From positions 1-64,000 of the forward strand of contig NZ_BMEY01000012.1 of NCBI RefSeq assembly GCF_014637405.1: 64,000 bases of DNA, read 5' to 3'. Source of the stretch: Ornithinibacillus halotolerans. Its GTDB lineage: Bacteria; Bacillota; Bacilli; Bacillales; Amphibacillaceae. Positions within the stretch are counted from its first letter, which is position 1; every line of letters begins with the position of its first letter. Below the pieces are notes generated by a model. That model saw only the letters and a list, made by a program, of their open reading frames with translations, was not told where the DNA came from and searched no databases. A program made the position numbers and the translations under genes. Positions 1 through 6,929 of the stretch are shown here, piece after piece.

Positions 1-124
1 AGATGCAAAATGCCTGGAAGGCATCTTATTGATAATCATTGTAACATATTGGTAAGCCGTATGCCTTAGTAGGGCACGTGCGGTTTGATAAGGGGGAAGC
101 CATGAGAATGGTTTCCCTACTTTA
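1..124 (+). mobile_element. 3' end of a group II intron (domains V and VI)
   Basis: Positions 55-86 read as a domain V hairpin: AGCCGTATGCC pairs with GGCACGTGCGGTT around a short loop, with the AGC-type catalytic triad strand at its base. Domain VI follows at about 92-118, where GGGAAGCCAT pairs with ATGGTTTCCC around GAGA. The intron should end near CCCTACTTTAT at 114-124. This order and these sequences are typical of bacterial group II introns. The reverse-transcriptase gene and the 5' domains would lie left of the window. A second stem (AGATGC/GCATCT, 1-26) is probably part of domain IV or the DIV-DV junction. Confidence 0.85.
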
Positions 125-153
125 TTTGTTTGTTTGAATCATAGTAACTTTAA

Positions 154-600
154 TTAATTTACATAGAAGCGTTCTATGACCCCGAATTAGAATATAGAGA
201 AGGAAAAGGTCACATAGAAGCGTTTTATGACCCCAAATTAGAATATAGAGAAGGAAAAGGTCACATAGAAGCGTTCTATGACCCCAAATTGGAATATAGA
301 GAAGGAAAAGGTCACATAGAAGCGTTTTATGACCCCGAATTAGAATATAGAGAAGGAAAAGGTCACATAGAAGCGTTTTATGACCCCGAATTAGAATTTA
401 GAGAAGGAAAAGGTCACGTAGAAGCGTTCTATGACCCCAAATTGGAATATAGAGAAGGAAAAGGTCACATAGAAGCGTTTTATGACCCCGAATTAAAATT
501 TAGAGAAGGAAAAAGTCGCATAGAAGCGTTCTATGACCCTGAATTAAAATTTAGAGAAGGAAAAGGTCGTATAGAAACGTTCTATAATCCCAATTATTAA
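154..600 (+). pseudogene. ORF of nine 51-bp (17-residue) tandem repeats without a credible start
   Basis: The frame is open from just after a TAA at 151-153 to a TAA at 598-600. It encodes about nine copies of a 17-residue unit like GHIEAFYDPELEYREGK. Repeat starts fall at 161, 212, 263, 314, 365, 416, 467, 518 and 569, exactly 51 bp apart. There is no ATG; the only conventional start is a TTG at 289 inside the third repeat, with no ribosome site. I do not recognise the repeat family. The body probably belongs to a longer repeat protein whose 5' part was lost; the group II intron end lies only about 30 bp upstream. It may be untranslated. Confidence 0.5.
161..600 (+). repeat. 51-bp direct tandem repeat, about 8.6 copies
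   Basis: The unit begins ACATAGAAGCGTTYTATGAC and recurs every 51 bp without slippage. Copies differ by a few substitutions that cluster toward the 3' end, where ACATAG becomes GCATAG and GTATAG. The period is a multiple of three, so copy-number change would keep the reading frame. Confidence 0.9.
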
Positions 601-705
601 ATTGCAAAAAAAGTCCCATAGAAAATTTTAATAAAATTTCCCTTCTTACAATAACACATATTTCCCCTATAACTGCAAAACATAGGTATGGGGAGGTGTT
701 TATTC

Positions 706-855
706 ATGGGAAAGTAAAAGCTAAGTAGTGGCGGATTCAGTGATGAACAAGCTGTTAGAAAAAAGCTTTCGAAGAAGTTTGATCATGAATTTGCCAATGA
801 ACCTCTGACACCGAATGAGAAGTACAACAACAAGAAGACGAAAAAGCGTCAATAA
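706..855 (+). pseudogene. sspO: SspO-like small acid-soluble spore protein gene with an in-frame stop at codon 4
   Basis: An ATG at 706 sits behind GGGAGGTG (690-697). The frame reads M-G-K-stop, then runs open for 45 codons to a TAA at 853-855. The downstream part ends in FANEPLTPNEKYNNKKTKKRQ, which matches the C-terminal pattern of SspO proteins (ANEPLTP, then NNKKRKKNQ). Total length is 49 codons, against about 48 residues for SspO. The TAA at 715-717 replaces the basic residue normally following MGK, and no ATG, GTG or TTG lies after it in frame. SspO is a forespore DNA/core protein. Here it would not be made unless the stop is read through or is a sequence error. Confidence 0.7.
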
Positions 856-870
856 GTAGGGGAGAAGACC

Positions 871-1077
871 ATGCCAGAAAGAGATACTGGTACCGAGACA
901 ACTCCACATCCAGATGGAAAAAAAGAAAGTATTATCAATGACTCCAAAGGGAAACAAATCGGCATGAGTTTAAGTGTGGACCGTGCTGAGTTTACTTCAC
1001 TTACGCAAATGAATGACGAACAATTGAAGCGGTTTGAAAAGTTAATGCGGGGAAAACCGAATTCAGATGAACAATAA
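871..1077 (+). CDS. small hydrophilic protein of unknown function
   Basis: The 68-residue product starts at an ATG preceded by GGGGAG at 859-864. It is highly polar, has no membrane segment, and ends in a charged helix-like stretch (MNDEQLKRFEKLMRG). It follows the broken sspO by 15 bp on the same strand and is closed by a strong terminator, so the two were probably cotranscribed. I do not recognise the family. A spore-related role is only suggested by the neighbour. Confidence 0.6.
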   Translation: MPERDTGTETTPHPDGKKESIINDSKGKQIGMSLSVDRAEFTSLTQMNDEQLKRFEKLMRGKPNSDEQ

Positions 1078-1085
1078 ATTTCTTA

Positions 1086-1121
1086 ATGCTTAGGTTTCAA
1101 TACGAAACCTAAGCATTTTTT
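1086..1121 (+). terminator. intrinsic terminator after the sspO-region genes
   Basis: A 13-bp perfect stem, ATGCTTAGGTTTC with GAAACCTAAGCAT, encloses AATAC and is followed by a T run. Confidence 0.9.
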
Positions 1122-1172
1122 CGTGAAAATGATACAATAGTTTAATTAGTATGAATGATGAGGGGAAATATA

Positions 1173-2519
1173 ATGAAAAACAACAAAGATAAACTTATTA
1201 TTTTTGCTATATCAACAGGAGTAATTCTAAATCCACTGAATACGACGATGATCACCGTGGCGTTGCCGGCAATCCAAAAAGATTTCCAACTGAATGCTAC
1301 GGATATTTCTTGGCTAATTGCCTCGTATTTTATTATTAGTGCGATTTTTACTCCTCTAATTGGGAAATTAAGCGATATTTACGGAAGGAAATTAATCTAC
1401 ATGGTTGGATTAGCTTTAGTTGTTGTATCATCCATTTTGGCGCCGTTATCTCCGAATATGCCAGTGCTTCTAGCTATGCGTGGAATACAAGCAATAGGAA
1501 CTTCTGCACTGTTTCCGGCTGGGGTAGGAATTGTTCGAAACACTATTCAACAAAACCAGAATCGGGTTATCGGAACTTTATCTGTTTTTGCAACGACATC
1601 TGCTGCTTTTGGGCCAACAATTGGTGGACTGCTCATTCAATTTGGCGGATGGCCAGTTATTTTTTATGTCAATTTACCAATCATTGCAGTAGGAATTATA
1701 ATGACGATTTTATTTGTACCGAAAGATGAAAAAGGTGTTGTAACATCATATAAATGGGATTATGTTGGCATTATACTTTTTAGTGCATTTATCACTTGTT
1801 GGATGGTCTTCTTACTTGGTTTAGAAGAAGGAGTACAGTTTGGCACGTTGATCTTAGCACTTGTTTTAACGATAGTATTTTATTTCTATGAAAAGAAAAG
1901 AGAGGATGCATTTATTAATGTCAATTTCTTCCGGAAAAATTTAAATATAACACTTATTTATGGCCAGTACATCCTTTCGACCGTTATTTTCTTTGCGATA
2001 TTACTAAGTTTTCCGACGTTTATACAAAGTGTCTTAGGAGCGAGTTCGCAAATGGCTGGAATCGTAATGCTTTCTTTATCGATATTTGCCATGATTATGA
2101 CACCTATTGCTACGAGATGGATGGAGCGGGCGGGCTTCAGAATTCCACTTCTCGTTAGTGTCATCATCGGAGTTGTTGGTGTGGCACTATTATTTACAGT
2201 AAGAGAATCTTCTGTATTATTCTGGGTAGGGGTTGTTCTTGCTGTTACTGGTATTAGTAATGGGATTCAAAATATTGGATTGCAAAATTTATTGTTTTCA
2301 TTTATTAAGCGGGAAGAAAGTGGAATTGCGTCCGGCCTATTGATGACTTCAAGATTTATCGGTAATATATTAGCATCGAGTATTTACGGCATTGTTTTTG
2401 CAATGGGTATGACAGATGCGAATTTGCATAAAATGGCAATCTTACTAGTCATAGTTGCTTTTGTACTTTTACCAGGGATGCTTTATGTGACAAGACATGA
2501 GAAAGTACGAGGAAAATAA
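1173..2519 (+). CDS. MFS drug:H+ antiporter-type transporter (DHA2/EmrB-QacA-like)
   Basis: This 448-residue integral membrane protein most likely exports small molecules with proton exchange. The N-terminal half has the family signs NTTMITVALP in the first helix, the motif A loop GKLSDIYGRK between helices 2 and 3, and the motif C-like GPTIGGLL. Hydrophobic segments cover nearly the whole length. I chose the ATG at 1173 because GAGGGG (1160-1165) sits at good spacing; an upstream in-frame ATG at 1155 has no ribosome site. The eutH-like gene begins 44 bp downstream on the same strand, so the two may be cotranscribed. The substrate cannot be read from the sequence. Confidence 0.85.
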   Translation: MKNNKDKLIIFAISTGVILNPLNTTMITVALPAIQKDFQLNATDISWLIASYFIISAIFTPLIGKLSDIYGRKLIYMVGLALVVVSSILAPLSPNMPVLLAMRGIQAIGTSALFPAGVGIVRNTIQQNQNRVIGTLSVFATTSAAFGPTIGGLLIQFGGWPVIFYVNLPIIAVGIIMTILFVPKDEKGVVTSYKWDYVGIILFSAFITCWMVFLLGLEEGVQFGTLILALVLTIVFYFYEKKREDAFINVNFFRKNLNITLIYGQYILSTVIFFAILLSFPTFIQSVLGASSQMAGIVMLSLSIFAMIMTPIATRWMERAGFRIPLLVSVIIGVVGVALLFTVRESSVLFWVGVVLAVTGISNGIQNIGLQNLLFSFIKREESGIASGLLMTSRFIGNILASSIYGIVFAMGMTDANLHKMAILLVIVAFVLLPGMLYVTRHEKVRGK

Positions 2520-2563
2520 AGAACGTCCTTCTATTCGAAGACTATTGGAGTGCGAGGAATAAT

Positions 2564-3640
2564 ATGGGTATTAATGACATAATTGTACTAATCGTGATGG
2601 GCTTACTATGTATTGGTGCAATCGATAAAATAATAGGGAATAAACTGGGTTTAGGTGAACGTTTTACAGAAGGATTTATGACAATGGGTGCATTGACACT
2701 TTCCATGGTCGGAATAATTTCCTTTGCACCTGTCATTGCATCTGTTCTAACACCGATCATTGCTCCTATCTACAATTTAATCGGTGCAGATCCTGCTTCT
2801 TTTCCAAACACGATACTTGCTCTGGACATGGGCGGGTATTCGTTAGCTACGGAAATGGCTGAAAGTAAAGAAGCGGAATTATTCGCTTGGGTCTTTTTAG
2901 GGACGATGATGGGACCGACGATTGCTTTTACCATTCCAGTAGCTTTAGGAATTATTAAAAAAGAGGACCATTCATATTTTGCGAAAGGAATCTTACTTGG
3001 ATTAATAACGGTACCACTCGGTTGTTTAGTTGGTGGACTTGTTGCCGGTTTTGACTTTTTCATGATTGTGAAAAACTTAATCCCGACAATAGTCTTGTCC
3101 ATATTCATCTCGATTGGATTGGTGAAAATCCCAGGGAAGATGATTGCTGGATTTTCCGTTTTTGCAAAAGGAATTGAAATTATCGCGATAATCGGACTAG
3201 CTGCTATTTCTGTTGAGACGTTTACTGGATTTGTTATAATCCCAAATTTAGCTCCTCTAGAAGAGGGAGTCCAAATTGTTGCGATGATTGCCGTCTTTCT
3301 TGCTGGTGCCTTTCCTTTAGTAAAAATGATTTCGCTACTATTTAAAAAGCCACTCGAAAAGCTAGGTGAAAAGTTAGGTATTAGTGACACATCTACTACA
3401 GGCATTGTCGCATCACTTGCCCATATCATTCCGACACTTTCTATCTTAGAGCATATGGATTCGAGGGGGAAAGTAGTGAATGTAGCCTTTGCAGTAAGTG
3501 GTGCTTTTGTGTTAGGTGGTCATTTAGGATTTGTCGCGGGAGTAAATAAAGAGATTGTATTTGCGATGATTGTTGGCAAATTAGTTGGGGGAATAAGTGC
3601 TGTGTTGTTGGCGATTATTACAACACGAAAAACGGTATAG
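2564..3640 (+). CDS. eutH: ethanolamine permease-like protein EutH
   Basis: The 358-residue protein matches EutH: N-terminal GINDIIVLIVMGLLCIGAID, then GERFTEGFMTMGALTLSMVG, LALDMGGYSLA, and a late HIIPTLSILEHMDSRGK. About ten hydrophobic segments are visible. EutH carries ethanolamine across the membrane, which matters mainly at low pH where free diffusion is poor. A GAGGAAT ribosome site (2553-2559) precedes the ATG. No ethanolamine ammonia-lyase (EutBC) or shell genes are in the window, so this copy is isolated and its partner may be elsewhere or be the MFS transporter just upstream. Confidence 0.85.
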   Translation: MGINDIIVLIVMGLLCIGAIDKIIGNKLGLGERFTEGFMTMGALTLSMVGIISFAPVIASVLTPIIAPIYNLIGADPASFPNTILALDMGGYSLATEMAESKEAELFAWVFLGTMMGPTIAFTIPVALGIIKKEDHSYFAKGILLGLITVPLGCLVGGLVAGFDFFMIVKNLIPTIVLSIFISIGLVKIPGKMIAGFSVFAKGIEIIAIIGLAAISVETFTGFVIIPNLAPLEEGVQIVAMIAVFLAGAFPLVKMISLLFKKPLEKLGEKLGISDTSTTGIVASLAHIIPTLSILEHMDSRGKVVNVAFAVSGAFVLGGHLGFVAGVNKEIVFAMIVGKLVGGISAVLLAIITTRKTV

Positions 3641-3678
3641 TTCTATCTACTTCACTGTATATTTACTGAAGCGTTGGA

Positions 3679-3707
3679 TTGACAGTATGAAATGAAGAAT
3701 TTATACT
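3679..3707 (+). promoter_or_regulatory. SigA-type promoter of orphan antitoxin-like RNA
   Basis: TTGACA at 3679-3684 and TATACT at 3702-3707 are separated by exactly 17 bp. The same promoter occurs at the two complete toxin-antitoxin modules near 22.1 and 23.2 kb. Confidence 0.85.
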
Positions 3708-3713
3708 TATAAT

Positions 3714-3850
3714 AAGAAAAAGGTACTTAGTAGCTGCGAACTACTAAGTACCGCAACTACATTTCCGCATAAAGAGCGGTTGACCGTTTGTTGTAAAAAT
3801 GCAAAAAGAAGTAACTTGCCATGGTCAAGAGGGCGGTTACTTCTTTTTGT
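3714..3850 (+). ncRNA. orphan type I antitoxin-like RNA
   Basis: Downstream of a consensus promoter, the predicted RNA has a hairpin (GGTACTTAGTAG with CTACTAAGTACC), the conserved GCATAAAGAGCGGTTGACC segment, and a terminator stem at 3803-3848. It is clearly homologous to the antitoxin RNAs near 22.1 and 23.2 kb. On the opposite strand only the last codons of the toxin remain (a Tyr-Leu-Ser-Asn-Lys-Lys-Lys-stop stub), directly after the stop of the SDR gene. The toxin body is gone, so this is an antitoxin without its cognate toxin. It might still act on the distant copies. Confidence 0.7.
3803..3850. terminator. bidirectional terminator shared by the SDR gene and the orphan RNA
   Basis: AAAAAGAAGTAAC (3803-3815) pairs with GTTACTTCTTTTT (3836-3848). 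The stem is flanked by A and T runs, so it can end the plus-strand RNA and also the minus-strand SDR transcript, which stops at 3863. Confidence 0.85.
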
Positions 3851-3862
3851 TTGAAAGATAGA

Positions 3863-4624
3863 TTAAAACGCTGCTGTCCAACCACCATCAGCTGTAATAA
3901 CTGTACCGTTTACAAAGCTTGATTCATCAGAAGCTAAGAATAACGCAACTTGAGCAATTTCTTCTGGTTGTCCAACACGAGGAATGACACCTTGAACTAC
4001 TTTTGTACGTTCCATTCCAAATGCATTAATATTTTTCATTGATGCGGAAATATTTGTTGCAACAGCACCTGGTGCAATTGCATTACAACGAATTCCTTTT
4101 TGTGCATACATATATCCAGTGTTCTTCGTTAATCCAATTACTGCATGTTTGGAAGCACCATATGTTGCTCCAGCATGTGCTCCGTTTAATCCACCAGTTG
4201 ATGCTGTATTAATAATATTCCCTTTTCCTTTTTCTAAGAAAATAGGAATTGCTTTACGCATCGCACGCATAACACCTTTAGTATTAATATCAAAAATTAA
4301 GTCCCAACGTTCATCAAGAATATCGCCAACAGGCTCAAATCCATCCATGATTCCAGCATTATTAACAAGAATATCAAGTGTTCCATATTCATTCACAGCT
4401 GTATCGATCATATTATCGATGTCTTCTTGTTTAGCAACATTCACTTGAACTGCTTTAGCGATACCACCGTTATCTGTAATTTCTTTTACCACTGCTTCAG
4501 CACCTTCTAAGTTTAGGTCAGCAACGATCACTTTTGCACCTTCACGCGCATAAGTTTCCGCGATTGCTTTTCCCATTCCTGATGCAGCACCTGTAACTAC
4601 TGCGACTTTATCTTGTAATTTCAT
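3863..4624 (-). CDS. short-chain dehydrogenase/reductase (SDR) family oxidoreductase
   Basis: The 253-residue cytosolic protein has the SDR cofactor motif TGAASGMG near residue 13, the NNAG motif, and the catalytic Tyr/Lys in TYGASKHAV, with NTAST supplying the active-site serine. The end (DGGWTAAF) is typical of 3-oxoacyl-ACP-reductase or glucose-dehydrogenase-like SDRs. The substrate is not predictable. I used the ATG at 4622-4624 because GGAGGAGG lies 6 bp upstream; a longer frame to 4708 has no site. It is divergent from a TetR-family gene whose likely operators lie between them, so TetR control is probable. Confidence 0.88.
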   Translation of the reverse strand: MKLQDKVAVVTGAASGMGKAIAETYAREGAKVIVADLNLEGAEAVVKEITDNGGIAKAVQVNVAKQEDIDNMIDTAVNEYGTLDILVNNAGIMDGFEPVGDILDERWDLIFDINTKGVMRAMRKAIPIFLEKGKGNIINTASTGGLNGAHAGATYGASKHAVIGLTKNTGYMYAQKGIRCNAIAPGAVATNISASMKNINAFGMERTKVVQGVIPRVGQPEEIAQVALFLASDESSFVNGTVITADGGWTAAF

Positions 4625-4663
4625 ACTTTTTCCTCCTCCTAAATAGTTGAAAAAAGATACTAT

Positions 4664-4752
4664 ACACGTGTACATTAAAATTATATAAAACGATTTCAAA
4701 AGATACAATCAACAGAAAAAGGTCGAACTGTACATTATTGAACAGATGTACA
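4664..4752. promoter_or_regulatory. candidate TetR operators between the SDR and tetR genes
   Basis: An inverted repeat TGTACAT (4729-4735) with ATGTACA (4746-4752) has a 10-bp spacer. The same half-site TGTACAT recurs at 4669-4675, overlapping a perfect ACACGTGT palindrome at 4664-4671. The sites lie in the 159-bp divergent region, placed to control both genes. Which protein binds is inferred from position. Confidence 0.55.
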
Positions 4753-4783
4753 AGAAACTGTTTAATAAAGGGAGGGTAAAATT

Positions 4784-5365
4784 TTGAAACAAGACTTACG
4801 GGTTATGAAAACACAGGAAAGTTTGCGTAATGCGCTCTTAACTTTATTAAAAACGAAGGCACTAGATTCTATTTCTGTAGCAGAATTATGCAGATTAGCA
4901 AAAGTAAATCGTGGAACATTCTATTCCCATTACAAAGATGTCCATGGTGTTTTTAAACATTATTTAGAGGTCATTGTCGAAGATTTTAAAAAAGCATATG
5001 AAGAACCATATTACCGGACAGGCTTTCGGATTCAGTACATTCGCCCTGAAATGATCAAGATATTCGACCATGTAAACCGCTATAAAAGTTTCTATCAGAT
5101 TATATTCCATCAAAAGATTCCAATGATGTACTATTATTTGTTGTTCGATACGGTTCGGAAATTTATGTATGAGTCTTTAGAGAATAACCATATAAATCCT
5201 GAACTAGAAGTGCAAATGGATTATTTAATTAGTTATCAAGCAAATGCAATTCTTGGTTTGATTATGGAATGGAATAGGCAAGATTATGCAACTCCTACGG
5301 AAGAATTAAGCAAGCAGCTAATTACAATTTTATCGATTAATAGTCCGTTTAGGAATAAAGAATAG
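4784..5365 (+). CDS. TetR/AcrR-family transcriptional regulator
   Basis: The 193-residue protein has an N-terminal helix-turn-helix at about residues 25-50 (ISVAELCRLAKVNRGTFYSHY), the classic TetR recognition pattern, followed by an all-helical ligand/dimer domain. It starts at TTG 4784 behind GGGAGGG. It is divergent from the SDR gene and probably represses it and itself. The ligand is unknown. Confidence 0.88.
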   Translation: MKQDLRVMKTQESLRNALLTLLKTKALDSISVAELCRLAKVNRGTFYSHYKDVHGVFKHYLEVIVEDFKKAYEEPYYRTGFRIQYIRPEMIKIFDHVNRYKSFYQIIFHQKIPMMYYYLLFDTVRKFMYESLENNHINPELEVQMDYLISYQANAILGLIMEWNRQDYATPTEELSKQLITILSINSPFRNKE

Positions 5366-5726
5366 ATAGGATCCTTCCTTATGGAGGGGTTCTACCTATA
5401 ATATTTTAAAAATTCCAATTATTATCTTGTCTCATAATCTATTTTTTGTTATACTAATACCGATTCATTTCCACAACTTTCCCCTGAAGTGCAAGCTTCG
5501 ATTCTATTCAAAATACTTCATTCATTTTCCAACTAAAATGTAAGGATTCCAAAATTATACAAGGGAGTGGTAGCTGTAATTTGATATAATAAAATAGTAT
5601 TAGATTATACTTCGAATTTTATTGATAGATAACTAGTTTTCTACGATGATCTTTCCTTTTGAAACTCTTTCAAATTTAAAAATCCAATGTAAAAAATAAA
5701 CAAACTTAATATAGGGAGAGGATACG
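5366..5726. other. intergenic region upstream of sbcD, no gene seen
   Basis: This 361-bp AT-rich stretch has a weak imperfect hairpin just after tetR (AGGATCCTTCC with GGAGGGGTTCT, 5369-5394) that could end tetR transcription. The rest has no convincing ORF. A promoter for sbcDC must lie here, but I could not fix a good -35/-10 pair. Confidence 0.5.
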
Positions 5727-6917
5727 ATGAAATTTTTCCATACTGCTGATTGGCACTTAGGGAAATTGGTGCAAGGCGTTTATATGACAGAAGACCAGAA
5801 ATATATTCTTGAACAATTTTTAAAAGCGATTGAAGAAGAAAAGCCCGATGCCGTCATTATTGCTGGAGATTTGTATGACCGAGCAGTGCCACCAACGGAA
5901 GCGGTTCAATTATTAACGGACGTATTAGAAACAATTGTATTAGATTTGAACACACCTGTACTTGCTATCGCAGGTAACCATGACAGTCCTAGTCGATTAA
6001 ACTTTGTTAGTAAAATTACGCAACGTAATGGTTTGCATATTATCGGAAACTTTACTAAAGAAATCGAGCCTATCGTACTAGAAGATGAACATGGTGAAGT
6101 ACACTTTCATCTCGTTCCATATGCGGATCCTAGTGTTGTTCGTACAGCATTTGATGATGAAGAGATTCGTTCACATAATGATGCAGCGAAGAAAATTGTA
6201 GAGACGATTAAGGAAAATAGGAATGAATTTGCACGTCATGTTTATGTTGGACATGCTTTTGTTACGCCAATGGGGGAAGAGGAACCAAACACGAGTGAAT
6301 CGGAGCGTCCACTATCGATTGGCGGAGCGGAATATGTCGATGCTCATCATTTTACTGATTTCCACTATACAGCTCTTGGTCACTTACATCAGGCCCATAA
6401 AGTGTTACAAGATAATATTCGTTATGCAGGCTCACCGATGAAATATTCCATATCAGAAGAACATCATAACAAAGTTTTCTATGTTGTGGAGATGGATGGG
6501 GAAGGTAATGTATCCCTTGATAAACGCAGCTTAACACCGAGACGTGATATCCGTACGGTCGAGGCAACAATCGATGACTTAATGCAACATCCAGTAAATG
6601 AAGATTACGTGTTTGTTAAATTGCTAGACGAGACACCTGTTTTATCACCAATGGAAAAAGTGCGTTCCGTTTATCCAAATGCGATGCATGTAGAACGAAA
6701 GAATTATGCATTCGCACCGAGCGTTGATGGGGAAGAAGTAAAAGACCGCAGTAAGATGAGTGAACTAGATTTATTTAAAGCCTTTTACAAAGAAGTAAAA
6801 GGAGAAGAAGCGAAAGATGAGACAGAAAACCTCTTTAAAGAAGTGTTGGATGAACTGTTAACGAATCAGCGTGAAACGCAAACAGATACAAAACAAAAAG
6901 AATTCGTACGGAATTAA
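5727..6917 (+). CDS. sbcD: nuclease SbcCD subunit D (Mre11-like)
   Basis: The 396-residue protein is the metallophosphoesterase half of the SbcCD nuclease, which opens DNA hairpins and processes protein-blocked ends. Visible metal-binding motifs are HTADWHLGK (near residue 5), GDLYDRAVPP, GNHDSPSRL, and GHLHQ with its paired histidine VGHAF. The length fits the family (about 380-410). GGGAGAGGA precedes the ATG. sbcC starts 12 bp downstream, so this is a two-gene operon. Confidence 0.95.
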   Translation: MKFFHTADWHLGKLVQGVYMTEDQKYILEQFLKAIEEEKPDAVIIAGDLYDRAVPPTEAVQLLTDVLETIVLDLNTPVLAIAGNHDSPSRLNFVSKITQRNGLHIIGNFTKEIEPIVLEDEHGEVHFHLVPYADPSVVRTAFDDEEIRSHNDAAKKIVETIKENRNEFARHVYVGHAFVTPMGEEEPNTSESERPLSIGGAEYVDAHHFTDFHYTALGHLHQAHKVLQDNIRYAGSPMKYSISEEHHNKVFYVVEMDGEGNVSLDKRSLTPRRDIRTVEATIDDLMQHPVNEDYVFVKLLDETPVLSPMEKVRSVYPNAMHVERKNYAFAPSVDGEEVKDRSKMSELDLFKAFYKEVKGEEAKDETENLFKEVLDELLTNQRETQTDTKQKEFVRN

Positions 6918-6929
6918 GGGGGATATAAG

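Noticed and set aside
2770-3429. 219-residue minus-strand ORF opposite eutH
   Set aside because: It is the antisense shadow of a hydrophobic coding sequence, without a ribosome site or plausible protein pattern.
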